A DNA stretch of 64,000 bases from Pseudogulbenkiania subflava DSM 22618 (GTDB lineage: Bacteria; Pseudomonadota; Gammaproteobacteria; Burkholderiales; Chromobacteriaceae), in NCBI RefSeq assembly GCF_900177275.1, contig NZ_FXAG01000003.1, positions 216,774 through 280,773 of the forward strand, in the 5' to 3' direction. The position numbers and the translations under genes were made by a program. Of the stretch, positions 9,828 through 18,188 are shown piece after piece (positions within the stretch are counted from its first letter, which is position 1; the number at the start of each line of letters is the position of its first letter). The notes below the pieces were generated by a model. That model searched no databases and was not told the origin of the DNA. It was given only the letters and a program-made list of their open reading frames with translations.

Positions 9828-10289
9828 TCACTCCAGCCCGTCGAGCGGCAGCGGCGCGCCTGTCTTGACCGGGCGGATCGCGAAGTTGCTGGTCATGTCC
9901 TGCACCATGCTCAGCGTCTGCAGCTTGCGCACCACGCGCTCGTAGCCGGGCAGGTCGGGCACCACCACTTCCAGCAGGTAATCGTAGGCGCCCGACACCA
10001 CGTGACAGCTGATCACCTCGTCCATCAGTTGCACCGCGTCCTCGAACAGGCGCGAGGCGTCCTCCCTGTGATGCATCAGTCGCACGCTGACGAACACCGT
10101 GGTGGCGAGCTTGAGCCGCCGGCGGTCCAGCACCGCGCGGTAGCCGCTAATGAACCCCTCCTCCTCCAGCCGCTTGAGTCGGCGCGCCACCGGGGTGGGC
10201 GACAGCGCCACGCGTTCGGCCAGTTCGGCGGTGCTGAGGCGCCCCTCGCGTTGCAGCAGTTCCAGCAGTTGCCGGTCGATGCGGTCCAT
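9828..10289 (-). CDS. Lrp/AsnC-family transcriptional regulator
   Basis: DNA-binding regulator, 153 aa. Residues 1-50 form the winged HTH (DRIDRQLLELLQREGRLSTAE, then RRLKRLEEEGFISGYRAVLD); the rest is the RAM/ligand-binding domain, including SCHVVSGAYDYLLEVVVPD. I prefer ATG 10289 (MDRIDRQ), eight bases after GAGG; ATG 10295 and an upstream start at 10319 are in frame. It faces an EamA exporter gene across about 150 bp, a common pairing in which Lrp proteins control amino-acid export. An inverted repeat GTTGGT-N7-ACCAAC sits just upstream of the start and may be an autoregulatory site. Confidence 0.9.
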   Translation of the reverse strand: MDRIDRQLLELLQREGRLSTAELAERVALSPTPVARRLKRLEEEGFISGYRAVLDRRRLKLATTVFVSVRLMHHREDASRLFEDAVQLMDEVISCHVVSGAYDYLLEVVVPDLPGYERVVRKLQTLSMVQDMTSNFAIRPVKTGAPLPLDGLE

Positions 10290-10436
10290 GGCCATGCCCT
10301 CGTTGGTCGAATCAACCAACTATAGCGATTTTTGCGCCGGCTTCCACCAATAAAGACGGCATCTTTACCGCATTTTGCCGGATAACCCTCCGCTGGTGCG
10401 CCGATAATCGGCTTATTCCACCTACGGAGCCGTGCC

Positions 10437-11345
10437 ATGTCCGCCGCCACCCTCGCCCTGCCCGCCGCCGCCCCGCGCTCCGGCCTCGTCGCCGGCCTCG
10501 CCGCGCTGGCCGTGACCGTGCTGATCTGGTCCAGCTTCTTCGTGTCGCTGCGCGCCGGCGCACGCGCCCAGCTGCGCCCCGAGGAGCTGGCACTGATCCG
10601 CTTCGCCCCGGCCGGTCTCGGCTTCCTGCCCTTGCTGGTGCGGCGCTGGCGCCGCATCGCGGCGGTGCCGTGGCCGCTCTTGGCGTCGATCCTGGTGGGA
10701 GCCGGGCTGCCCTACTTCCTGATCGCCGGCCTCGGCATGCGCCATGCCCCGGTGGCCGATGGCAGCACGCTGATTCCCGGCACCCTGCCGCTGTGCGTCG
10801 CCCTGCTCGGCACGCTGCTGTACCGCCAGCGCCCGCCGGCGGCGCGGCTGCCGGCCTTGCTGCTGATCGGCGCCGGGGTGCTGGTGCTAATGACGCTCAA
10901 CCACGGCCAGGGCGAGCTGGGGCGGGGTTACGCGCTGTTCCTGCTGGGCAGCCTGATGTGGGCCAACTACACGCTGGCGCTGCGCCGCTCCGGGCTGTCG
11001 CCGCTGGAAGGCGCGGCGCTGATCTCGACCGGTTCGCTGGCGTTGCTGCTGCCGTGGCTGCTGCTGCATCCCCCGCTCGGGCTGCAGACGCTGCCGGCCA
11101 GCCAGCTGGCGCTGCAGGGACTGATCCAGGGGCTGGGGGTGGGGCTGGTCTCGACGCTGTGCTACGCCATCGCCATCTCGCGCCTCGGCGCCGAGACGGC
11201 TTCTGCCGCTGGTGCGCTGACCCCGGTGCTGGCCTCGCTGCTAGCCCTGCCGCTGTTCGGGGAAATGCCCGGCGCCGGCTCGCTGCTCGGCATGGCGCTG
11301 ATCGTGGCCGGGGTGATCGGCGCCAGCCGCGCCGCGCCCCGTTGA
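10437..11345 (+). CDS. EamA/DMT-family transporter, probable metabolite exporter
   Basis: Ten-helix drug/metabolite transporter, 302 aa, with two EamA halves: helices of the first half span about residues 15-150, and the second begins around GRGYALFLLGSLMWANYTLALRR. The first half holds IWSSFFVSLRAGARAQLRPEELALIRF, where the WSS.F and RPEELALIRF segments are typical. Start ATG 10437 gives a normal N terminus. Divergent from the Lrp-type gene, which suggests Lrp-controlled export of an amino acid or related compound (inference). Substrate unknown. Confidence 0.85.
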   Translation: MSAATLALPAAAPRSGLVAGLAALAVTVLIWSSFFVSLRAGARAQLRPEELALIRFAPAGLGFLPLLVRRWRRIAAVPWPLLASILVGAGLPYFLIAGLGMRHAPVADGSTLIPGTLPLCVALLGTLLYRQRPPAARLPALLLIGAGVLVLMTLNHGQGELGRGYALFLLGSLMWANYTLALRRSGLSPLEGAALISTGSLALLLPWLLLHPPLGLQTLPASQLALQGLIQGLGVGLVSTLCYAIAISRLGAETASAAGALTPVLASLLALPLFGEMPGAGSLLGMALIVAGVIGASRAAPR

Positions 11346-11418
11346 GTCCCCGCTGCGCCACGGTGTCCCCCTCCCTGCTCGAACGGATCGGGGGCACGTC
11401 GGAGTAAGGCCGCCCGGG

Positions 11419-11458
11419 AAAAAACATGGCCGCCATCGCGCAAGCGACGGCGGCCATG
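11419..11458 (-). terminator. Rho-independent terminator after hisC
   Basis: Nested palindrome: CATGGCCGCC/GGCGGCCATG 10-bp stem with an inner TCGC/GCGA pair. On the minus strand it is followed directly by TTTTTT (11424-11419), 33 bp beyond the hisC stop. It may also stop readthrough from the converging EamA gene. Confidence 0.85.
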
Positions 11459-11490
11459 ATGCTGTCCGGCCGTGGTGGAAGACGGCGGAC

Positions 11491-12549
11491 TCAGCCCAGC
11501 CTGGCGCGCAGCGACTCCAGCAGCGCCTGGCACTCGGCGTCGGTGCCGACGGTGATGCGCAGGAACTGCGCGATGCGCGGGGCGTTGAAGTGGCGCACGA
11601 TGATGCCCTCGCTGCGCAGCGCGGCGGCCAGCGTGGCGGCGTCGTGGCCGGGATGGCGCGCGAACACGAAGTTGGCGGCCGACGGCAACACCTCGAAGCC
11701 CAGCGCTTCCAGCCCCGCCGTCAGCGTGTCACGGCTCGCCATCACGGCGCGGCGCGTGCTGTCGAAGTGCTCCTCGTCCTCGATCGCGGCGGTCGCGCCG
11801 ACGATCGCCATGCGGTCGAGGGGGTAGGAGTTGAAGCTGTTCTTGACCCGTTCCAGCGCGTCGATCAGTGCCGGGTGGCCCACCGCGAAGCCGACACGCA
11901 GCCCGGCCAGCGAGCGCGACTTGGACAGCGTCTGCACCACCAGCAGGTTGGGGTAGCGCTCGACCAGCGAAATCGCACTGTCGCCGCCAAAGTCGATGTA
12001 GGCCTCGTCCACCACCACCACGCGCTGCGGCTGGGCCGCGAGCAGACGTTCGACCGCGTCGAGCGCCAGCAGCCGGCCGGTCGGCGCGTTCGGGTTGGGG
12101 AAGATGATGCCGCCGCACGGGCCGAGGTAGTCGTCGATATCGAGGCTGAAATCGTCGGCCAGCGGCACGGTGCGGTAGTCGATGTCGTAGAGCTTGCAGT
12201 AGGTCGGGTAGAAGCTGTAGCTGATGTCCGGGAACAAGAGCGGCAGCTCGTGCTTGAGCAGGGCGCAGAAGGCGTGCGCCAGCACCTCGTCCGAGCCGTT
12301 GCCGACGAACACGTGGGCCGGCGTCAGGCCGTGGCGGCGTGCGATGGCGGCCTTGAGCGGCGTGCTGTCCGGATTGGGATAGAGACGCAACGACGCGCCC
12401 AGCTCGCGGCCCATCGCCTCGACGGCGCGCGGCGACGGCGGATAGGGGTTTTCGTTGGTGTTGAGCTTGATCAGGCGCTGATGCTGCGGCTGCTCGCCGG
12501 GGGTGTACGGCGTGAGACGGGAAACGGTGGAACTCCAGTATTGACTCAT
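11491..12549 (-). CDS. hisC: Histidinol-phosphate aminotransferase
   Basis: PLP enzyme of histidine synthesis (imidazole-acetol phosphate plus glutamate to histidinol phosphate), 352 aa. ATG 12549 ([20 protein letters not shown]) gives the family N terminus; the longer upstream frame is not conserved. Motifs: [54 protein letters not shown], and the PLP lysine in [18 protein letters not shown]. The other his genes are not nearby. A clear terminator follows. Confidence 0.94.
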   Translation of the reverse strand: MSQYWSSTVSRLTPYTPGEQPQHQRLIKLNTNENPYPPSPRAVEAMGRELGASLRLYPNPDSTPLKAAIARRHGLTPAHVFVGNGSDEVLAHAFCALLKHELPLLFPDISYSFYPTYCKLYDIDYRTVPLADDFSLDIDDYLGPCGGIIFPNPNAPTGRLLALDAVERLLAAQPQRVVVVDEAYIDFGGDSAISLVERYPNLLVVQTLSKSRSLAGLRVGFAVGHPALIDALERVKNSFNSYPLDRMAIVGATAAIEDEEHFDSTRRAVMASRDTLTAGLEALGFEVLPSAANFVFARHPGHDAATLAAALRSEGIIVRHFNAPRIAQFLRITVGTDAECQALLESLRARLG

Positions 12550-12634
12550 GGCGGGTCCGGGATGACGGGATGGATGGCTGGAAAACCTCCATCCTAACAA
12601 ACGGCGCACCGCTGCGGCAGCGCCGTTCGTCCCG

Positions 12635-12997
12635 CTAGCGCTCCAGCCGGCGCAGCAGCTTGGCGCCGTACGCCCCCTCGGCACTCACGGGAGGGAGCCC
12701 CACCTCGGTCAGACGCTGGTTGAGCAGCGCCAGGCGCTTGAGTCCGCGCGAGAGCGCATCGCCCTCGGCGTCGGCCAGCGTCATGGCCAGCTGCACCGCC
12801 TCGCGCCGCGCCTCCAGTTCCGGCGGCAAGTAGCCAGCGTTCTTCAGGATGCGCCAGGCCATGCGCTGCTCGGGCGGCACCAGGGGGCTGATGTCGTCCT
12901 CCGGCAACGGCTGGCCCTCGCCGGCCAGATTGCTTAGCTCGCCCTTTTCCGCCGCTTCGGCCAACCTTTGTTCGCCGATCAGCGCCAGGATGTCCAT
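12635..12997 (-). CDS. DUF1992 domain protein (DnaJC28-like conserved domain)
   Basis: 120-aa soluble protein. The N-terminal part matches the DUF1992 pattern: [23 protein letters not shown], then [23 protein letters not shown] and a helical C-terminal half with heptad-like Leu spacing. This domain also occurs in eukaryotic DNAJC28; the bacterial function is not established. Monocistronic, 85 bp upstream of the hisC start on the same strand. Confidence 0.82.
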   Translation of the reverse strand: MDILALIGEQRLAEAAEKGELSNLAGEGQPLPEDDISPLVPPEQRMAWRILKNAGYLPPELEARREAVQLAMTLADAEGDALSRGLKRLALLNQRLTEVGLPPVSAEGAYGAKLLRRLER

Positions 12998-13052
12998 ACC
13001 ACGCCCTCCTCTACCCTGATGCTAGCGCGGACTCGGCGCGGGCGACAGCATG

Positions 13053-13078
13053 AAAAAAGGGGCCGAAGCCCCTTTTGG
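13053..13078 (-). terminator. Rho-independent terminator after azoR
   Basis: On the minus strand AAAAGGGGC-TTCG-GCCCC-TTTTTT: a GC-rich stem with a stable TTCG tetraloop and six Ts, about 20 bp after the azoR stop. Confidence 0.9.
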
Positions 13079-13096
13079 TTTCCTGCGTAGCGTGAT

Positions 13097-13702
13097 TTAC
13101 ACGGCAATGGAAGCAATCGCCGACTTGGCCGCATGAATCGCGGTGGCGCGCTGGTCTTCGCCCATGTTGACTGCTTCGGCACGGACGATCTCGACGTCGG
13201 TGATGCCGAGGAAGCCCAGCACGGTCTTCAGGTAGTCTTCCTGGAAGTCCATCAGGCGGCCCTGCTCGGTGGAGTACACGCCGCCACGGCTGGAGGCGAC
13301 CAGCACCTTCTTGCCGCCGGCCAGGCCGACCGGACCGTTCTCGGTGTACTTGAAGGTGCGGCCGGCGGCGGCCACGCGGTCGATCCAGGCCTTGAGCTGC
13401 GACGGGATCGAGAAGTTGTACATCGGAGCACCGATCACGATCACGTCGGCGGCCAGGAACTCGGCGATCAGCTCGTCGGTCAGCACCTTCTCGTTGCGCT
13501 GGGTGGCGGTCCAGTCCGCTTCCGGCGTGAAGTTGGCGCCGATGATCTCGCCCGACAGGTGAGCGATTTCGGCCCCGGCCAGGTCGCGGTAGCTCACTTC
13601 GAGAGCCGGATGCTGGCGACGGACGTTGTCGACCAGGGCGGAGGTCAGCTGACGCGAAACGGAGTTGCCGAGGATGCTGGAATCGATGTGAAGCAGTTTC
13701 AT
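13097..13702 (-). CDS. azoR: FMN-dependent NADH-azoreductase
   Basis: Flavodoxin-fold quinone/azo reductase, 201 aa. ATG 13702 follows AGGAG at 8 bp. It begins MKLLHIDSSILGNSVSRQLT, the FMN-phosphate loop of AzoR; further motifs are APMYNFSIPSQLKAWIDRVA and LVASSRGGVYS. AzoR enzymes reduce quinones and azo dyes by two electrons and protect against thiol stress. It is divergent from a LysR gene across 107 bp and followed by a strong terminator, so it is a one-gene unit probably controlled by that LysR protein. Confidence 0.92.
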   Translation of the reverse strand: MKLLHIDSSILGNSVSRQLTSALVDNVRRQHPALEVSYRDLAGAEIAHLSGEIIGANFTPEADWTATQRNEKVLTDELIAEFLAADVIVIGAPMYNFSIPSQLKAWIDRVAAAGRTFKYTENGPVGLAGGKKVLVASSRGGVYSTEQGRLMDFQEDYLKTVLGFLGITDVEIVRAEAVNMGEDQRATAIHAAKSAIASIAV

Positions 13703-13809
13703 GGTGGTGCTCCTGTAAAAAGTGGGTACAGGTGCATAGTAGGTTTTATCGCCAATCGCCACTAGACAGCTAAAATAAGAAGCATTGTTCCACTCATAGG
13801 ACAATCGCC

Positions 13810-14736
13810 ATGCGCGACCTCAACGATCTGCTGTTCTTCGCCAAGGTAGTCGAACACGGCGGCTTCAACGCCGCCTCCCGCGTGCTGGGGATTCCCAAGT
13901 CGCGCCTGTCGCGGCGCGTGGCCGGGCTGGAAGAAGAGCTCGGCGTGCGCCTGCTGCAGCGCACCACGCGCAAGCTGGCGCTGACCGAGGTCGGCGCCAG
14001 TTTCTACGACCACTGCCAGGCCATGTTGGCCGAAGCCGACGCCGCCGAGGAGAGCGTCTCGCGCGTCACCGCCGAGGCACGCGGCCTGATCCGCGTCAGC
14101 TGCCCGGAGCTGCTGGCCAAAACCGAACTCGGTCCGATTCTGCCGCGCTTCATGCAGCAGCATCCGCAGGTGCGACTGCTGCTGGAGGCGACCAACCGCC
14201 GCGTCGATCTGATTGAGGACGGCATCGACGTGGCGATCCGGGTGCGCAGCGTGATCGAGGACAGCGCCAGCCTGGTGGCACGCCGGCTCGGCATCGCCCG
14301 CCAGGTGCTGGTGGCGAGCCCCGCCTTGCTGGAACAGTACGGCACCCCGGCGAGCCCGGCCGACGTGGCGCGGCTGCCGGCGCTGTCGATGAACTGGCCG
14401 GACGGGCGCGGCCATCTCGCACTGCTCGACGAGGTCGGCCACAACTACAGCGTGCAGATCGAACAGCCACGGCTGATCACCGACGACCTGATGGTGCTGA
14501 CCGAGGCGGCCGAGGCCGGGCTGGGGGTGGCGCTGTTGCCGGCGCAGCTGTGCCACGAATCGCTGGCGACAGGACGACTGATGCGGCTGCTACCGAACTA
14601 CGTCATCCCCGGCGGCATCCTGCACGCGGTGTTCCCGAGCCGACGCGGGCTGGTGCCGGCGGTGCGCGCCTTCATCGACTTCCTCGCCGCCGAACTGGTG
14701 CCGCCCGGCCATCCTGGCTACGACCGGTTGGGCTGA
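13810..14736 (+). CDS. LysR-family regulator beside azoR
   Basis: 308-aa LysR-type regulator. Winged HTH at about residues 1-60: LNDLLFFAKVVEHGGFNAAS, SRLSRRVAGLEEELGVRLLQRTTRKLALTE (residue guide only). The effector domain starts around RVSCPELLAKTELGPILPRF. The N terminus resembles regulators of quinone and electrophile reductases. The shared gap with azoR holds the imperfect palindrome ATTGTTCC-N6-AGGACAAT at 13784-13805, overlapping the ribosome site of this gene, which would allow autoregulation together with control of azoR. Confidence 0.88.
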   Translation: MRDLNDLLFFAKVVEHGGFNAASRVLGIPKSRLSRRVAGLEEELGVRLLQRTTRKLALTEVGASFYDHCQAMLAEADAAEESVSRVTAEARGLIRVSCPELLAKTELGPILPRFMQQHPQVRLLLEATNRRVDLIEDGIDVAIRVRSVIEDSASLVARRLGIARQVLVASPALLEQYGTPASPADVARLPALSMNWPDGRGHLALLDEVGHNYSVQIEQPRLITDDLMVLTEAAEAGLGVALLPAQLCHESLATGRLMRLLPNYVIPGGILHAVFPSRRGLVPAVRAFIDFLAAELVPPGHPGYDRLG

Positions 14737-14820
14737 GCCACCGTCATGGCCGGTGGAGCATGACGACCGTTCGGAACCTGTTCTCAACGTGTAACGAGCG
14801 GTCGTCAGCGAGGGGCGGCT

Positions 14821-14899
14821 GGAGCGCAGGAACCGGCATGGACACGGAGTCCATGAGGATTCCAGATCGCTGAGCAAATCGAAGATTTGCACGCAGTCC
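14821..14899 (+). repeat. Dispersed repeat A, copy 2
   Basis: Same landmarks as copy 1: GGAGCGCAGGAACCGGCATG, GACACGGAGTCCATGAGG, hairpin GCAAATC-GAA-GATTTGC and ACGCAGTCC. Lies in the 208-bp gap between the LysR gene and the converging EamA gene. Confidence 0.7.
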
Positions 14900-14944
14900 A
14901 CCCAACCCGAGATCACGACCCGCAGTCACGTTGAGAGCAGGTTC

Positions 14945-15907
14945 TCACACCGGCATCTCGTCGGCCAAAGGCTCCGCCGGCTGCAGGTGCAGCCACGACG
15001 ACCACAGCACCCCGCCCAGCAGCAGCAGCATCGCCAGGCCCTCGAACGGACGCGGCCAGCGCCACTCGTAGAGGAAGCCGTAGAACAGCGCGAACAGCGT
15101 CTCGAACACGATCAGCTGGCCGCTCAGGGTGAGCGGCAGGCGGCGGCTGGCGGCGTTCCAGAAGCCGGTGCCGAGCACCGAAGCCCCCAGCGCCACCGCC
15201 ACCGTAATGCCGGCGAACAGCCCCCAGTCGCGCCTGGGCGACGCCGGCGCCGACAGCGCCAGCCAACCCGCCGGCAACGCCAGCAGCAGCGCCAGCGCCC
15301 CGGTGCACACCCCGGTCAGCAACGACCATTCGTGGCTGTTGAAGCGCGGGTGGCGGCGCAGGTAGCGCGCATTGGCCACCGCGTACCAGGTCCACGACAC
15401 CAGGGCAGCGACAGCGCAGGCGAGGCCGCCAAGCTTGACCAGCCAGCCGGCGCCGCCGTGGGCCGGGTCCGGCGCGTAGAGGAACACGTCGAGGTTGATC
15501 GCCGCCACCCCCGCCATGATCAGCGCCAGCGGCAAGGCCAGCGCGGAGAGGCGCAAGGCGCCGTGCTCGCGGCTGCCGATCAACGTGGTCAGCACCGGCA
15601 GCACGCCGATGATGAGCGAGGTCGGCGCGATGCCGACCAGTTGCACCGCGCTGATCAACAGCACGTAGTAGATGATGTTGCCGATCAGCGAGAGGCGCAG
15701 CAGCGCCAGCCAGTCCTCGCGCTGCAGTTTCCCGCGCACGGTGCGCCACACCGGCCACAGCATCAGCCACGACACCACGCCGTAGCTCAGGTAGCGGCAC
15801 GAGGCCAGCTCCAGCGGCGAGAACGCCGACAGCGCGCGCGGCGCCAGAAACACCATGCCCCACAGGGCGCCGGCCGCGAGGCCGTACAACACACCTTGAA
15901 TCACCAT
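14945..15907 (-). CDS. DMT-superfamily (EamA-like) transporter
   Basis: 320-aa membrane protein with about ten helices. ATG 15907 (MVIQGVLYGLAAGALWGMVF) begins with the first helix; the longer frame upstream lacks family similarity and overlaps the AraC gene region. The N-terminal ALWGMVFLAPRALSAFSPLELASCRYL and C-terminal TLSGQLIVFETLFALFYGFLYE stretches are typical of DMT exporters. It is 97 bp downstream of an AraC-family gene on the same strand, a frequent pairing in which the regulator controls the exporter. Substrate unknown. Confidence 0.82.
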   Translation of the reverse strand: MVIQGVLYGLAAGALWGMVFLAPRALSAFSPLELASCRYLSYGVVSWLMLWPVWRTVRGKLQREDWLALLRLSLIGNIIYYVLLISAVQLVGIAPTSLIIGVLPVLTTLIGSREHGALRLSALALPLALIMAGVAAINLDVFLYAPDPAHGGAGWLVKLGGLACAVAALVSWTWYAVANARYLRRHPRFNSHEWSLLTGVCTGALALLLALPAGWLALSAPASPRRDWGLFAGITVAVALGASVLGTGFWNAASRRLPLTLSGQLIVFETLFALFYGFLYEWRWPRPFEGLAMLLLLGGVLWSSWLHLQPAEPLADEMPV

Positions 15908-16004
15908 CACTCCCGTTGGTCCGTTGCGGGCCGGCGCGCGCACGCGCTCTGCCCCATTACGTCCGGCAGTGTAGTGAAGGAAAGAGAAAAAATCTGTCGC
16001 GGGG

Positions 16005-16784
16005 CTACGCCGGCTTGGCGCGCGACTCCGCCCGTGCGGCACGGCGCAGCGCGCTCGGCGTCTCGCCGTACTCGCGCACCAGCGCGCTGGTGAAGGCGCT
16101 CTGCGAGGCGTAGCCCGTGCGCGCCGCCACCTCGCCCACCGGCAACGCGGTGGTGGTGAGCAGCAGGCGCGCCAGGCGCAGCCGGCGGCGGCGCACGTAC
16201 TCCATCGGGCGCAGCCCGGTCTCGGCGAGGAAGCGTTCGTGAAACCGCGACGGCGCCAGTCCCGCCTGCTCGGCCAGATCGCGCACCTGCAGCGGATGGG
16301 CGCAATGGCGGTCGATGAAGGCGTCGAGCCTGGCCAGCGGCAGGCCCGGCAAGGCCAGCGCCGGCTGGGGCTGGGCCAGCCCGGCCAGCAGCAGGGCGGC
16401 ACCGTGGCGGCCGATGGCCTGGTCGTCGAGCGACGGCAAGGCCGCCAGTCCGCTCACCAGCGTCCCCAGCGCCGGCGTCAGCGCCCGCGTGCCCGGGGTA
16501 TCGAGCAGGCGGCACACGGCGTCGGCACCACGGCCCAGCAGCCGCGCCAGCGCGTCGGCGTCGGCGGGGACGTCCAGCACCAGGCAGGAGCTGGCACCGT
16601 CGCCGGCGAAGGCGTGACGGCAGGCGGTGGGAATCACCGCCAGCTGCTGCGCCGCGACGCGCCCGGCACGCCCTTCGACGTCCACCTGCAACGCGCCGTC
16701 CAGCCCGAACACCAGTTGGGCGTGGTCGTGGCTGTGAGCCTGCGTTTCGGGCAGGTAATGGCGGACGGACAGCGAGGGATTCAT
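16005..16784 (-). CDS. AraC-family transcriptional regulator
   Basis: 259 aa. The N-terminal cupin-like sensor includes HSHDHAQLVFGLDGALQV, where His residues could bind a ligand or metal. The C-terminal double HTH includes LRDLAEQAGLAPSRFHERF-like sequence (LQVRDLAEQAGLAPSRFHER) and VGEVAARTGYASQSAFTSAL. I chose ATG 16784 (MNPSLSVRHYLPET); a TTG at 16832 is in frame but neither has a strong Shine-Dalgarno. Probably controls the EamA gene that follows it. Confidence 0.85.
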   Translation of the reverse strand: MNPSLSVRHYLPETQAHSHDHAQLVFGLDGALQVDVEGRAGRVAAQQLAVIPTACRHAFAGDGASSCLVLDVPADADALARLLGRGADAVCRLLDTPGTRALTPALGTLVSGLAALPSLDDQAIGRHGAALLLAGLAQPQPALALPGLPLARLDAFIDRHCAHPLQVRDLAEQAGLAPSRFHERFLAETGLRPMEYVRRRRLRLARLLLTTTALPVGEVAARTGYASQSAFTSALVREYGETPSALRRAARAESRAKPA

Positions 16785-16945
16785 CAGACGAACGGCGTAG
16801 CGATGGCGAATAAGCGCTAGTCTGCCTGACAAGCGCGTCGAGGAGAACCGCTACGGCATCGGGAACGGGGCCGCAGCGGCGGCCAAGGCGTCAGAGCATG
16901 CGAAAGAAATCGTCGCGAACGCCCCTCGGCGAGGTGAAGAGCCGC

Positions 16946-17016
16946 GCAGCAACCGCAATGGACATGCGATCCATGAGGATCATGGCTGGGCGAATCGCCA
17001 CCGGAGATTCGCACGC
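16946..17016 (+). repeat. Dispersed repeat A, diverged copy 3
   Basis: Shorter, diverged copy with CGCAGCAACCGCAATGGACA, GATCCATGAGGAT and the hairpin GCGAATC ... GATTCGC, ending GCACGC. It occupies part of the 289-bp gap between hutG and the AraC gene; no gene is seen there. Confidence 0.5.
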
Positions 17017-17073
17017 ACCGAGCAGCCCATGAGCCTCGATCAGGGGCCGCGCCGCCGATTTATTCACACGTTC

Positions 17074-17877
17074 TCAGGCCGGCCGATCCGCCCACTGCAG
17101 CAGGCTCGCCAGCAGCGCGCGCAGCACCGGCTGCACCCGTGCCGCCCGTACCTCGTCGTAGGCGTACGGCGCCTGCTCTTCCATGTAGGTGGCGAGCGAC
17201 AGCTCGAGCTGGATCGCATGCACGCCGTCGGCCGGCTGGCCGTAGGCACGGGTGATGTAGCCGCCCTTGAAGCGGCCGTTGAGCACCGCGCTGTAGGCCG
17301 GGAAACCCTGCGCCACCGCCAGCAGACGCTCGCCCAGGCCCGCGCCGCAGGACGCGCCGCTGGCGCTGCCCAGGTTGAAGTCGGGCAGCTTGCCTTCGAA
17401 GAAGCGCGGCACCTCGGAACGGATCGAATGCGCCTCCCACAACAGCGCCACGCCGTGCTCGGCCTTGATGCGAGCCAGCTCGTCCTGCAGCGCCTGGTGG
17501 TAGGGGTGCCAGTAGCGCTCGACGCGGCGCTCGATCTCGGCGCCATCCGGCTCTTCGCCCGCGCGGTATAGCGGCACCTTGGCGAAGGTGTCGACCGGGC
17601 ACAACCCGGTGGTGTCCTGGCCCGGGTAGAGGTTGGCGTTGTCCGGCGGGCGGTTGAGGTCGACGACGTAGCGCGAGTAACGCGGGATCAGGATCGAGGC
17701 GCCCAGTGCGACGGCGAAGTCATACAGCCGCGGCAGGTGCCAGTCGGTATCGTCCAGTTCGGCCGCCACCGGCGCCAGGCGCCCGGTCAATTCGGCCGGC
17801 AGTTCGGTGCCGACGTGCGGCATCGAGATCAACAGCGGCGCGCTGCCGCGGTGCAGGGTGTAGATCGGGGTATCCAT
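17074..17877 (-). CDS. hutG: N-formylglutamate deformylase
   Basis: Last step of the five-step histidine degradation route: N-formylglutamate to glutamate and formate. 267 aa from ATG 17877 (MDTPIYTLHRGSAPLLISMP). Family motifs: PLLISMPHVGTELP, DTDWHLPRLYDFA, PRYSRYVVDLNRPPD, ALLWEAHSIRSEVP and YITRAYGQPADGVHAIQLEL. It lies downstream of hutF on the same strand but separated by a 311-bp gap filled by a repeat, so co-transcription is uncertain. hutH, hutU and hutI are not in the window. Confidence 0.93.
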   Translation of the reverse strand: MDTPIYTLHRGSAPLLISMPHVGTELPAELTGRLAPVAAELDDTDWHLPRLYDFAVALGASILIPRYSRYVVDLNRPPDNANLYPGQDTTGLCPVDTFAKVPLYRAGEEPDGAEIERRVERYWHPYHQALQDELARIKAEHGVALLWEAHSIRSEVPRFFEGKLPDFNLGSASGASCGAGLGERLLAVAQGFPAYSAVLNGRFKGGYITRAYGQPADGVHAIQLELSLATYMEEQAPYAYDEVRAARVQPVLRALLASLLQWADRPA

Positions 17878-17955
17878 TGTCCAATTCCGTGCAGAAGTGG
17901 TAAGAGCCCATTTCATTAGGCGGCTGCGCCTTCACATCTTGAGCGCCGGCAGTAC

Positions 17956-18060
17956 TGCGTGCCAATCTATCGCTGAGCAAATCGAAGATTTGCACGCAGA
18001 GATTGGCTCAGCAATACGGAATCCTCATGTACTCCGTGTACATTCTGTTCCTATGCGCTG
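17956..18060 (-). repeat. Dispersed repeat A, copy 4 (inverted)
   Basis: Inverted copy of repeat A in the hutF-hutG gap: the core reads GGAATCCTCATGTACTCCGT on the plus strand, with the hairpin GCAAATC-GAA-GATTTGC at about 17977-17993 and flanking TACTGCGTGC / GCACGCAGA. It may form a REP-like structure that separates expression of hutF and hutG. No other feature was found in this 311-bp gap. Confidence 0.65.
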
Positions 18061-18188
18061 GCGGCACCCAACCTGTTTTGGCTCGCTCGCCTACTGAAAT
18101 AGGCTTAAGAGTCAGAACGGGTGAAAGAAATCGTAGCAAGCATCGCAGAGCCGGGATGGAAGCGCGCCGCCGATTTATTTACCCGCTC

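Noticed and set aside
14945-16402. A fused AraC-EamA reading frame
   Set aside because: The upstream part of this frame is a shadow of the AraC gene in another frame; the transporter starts at ATG 15907.
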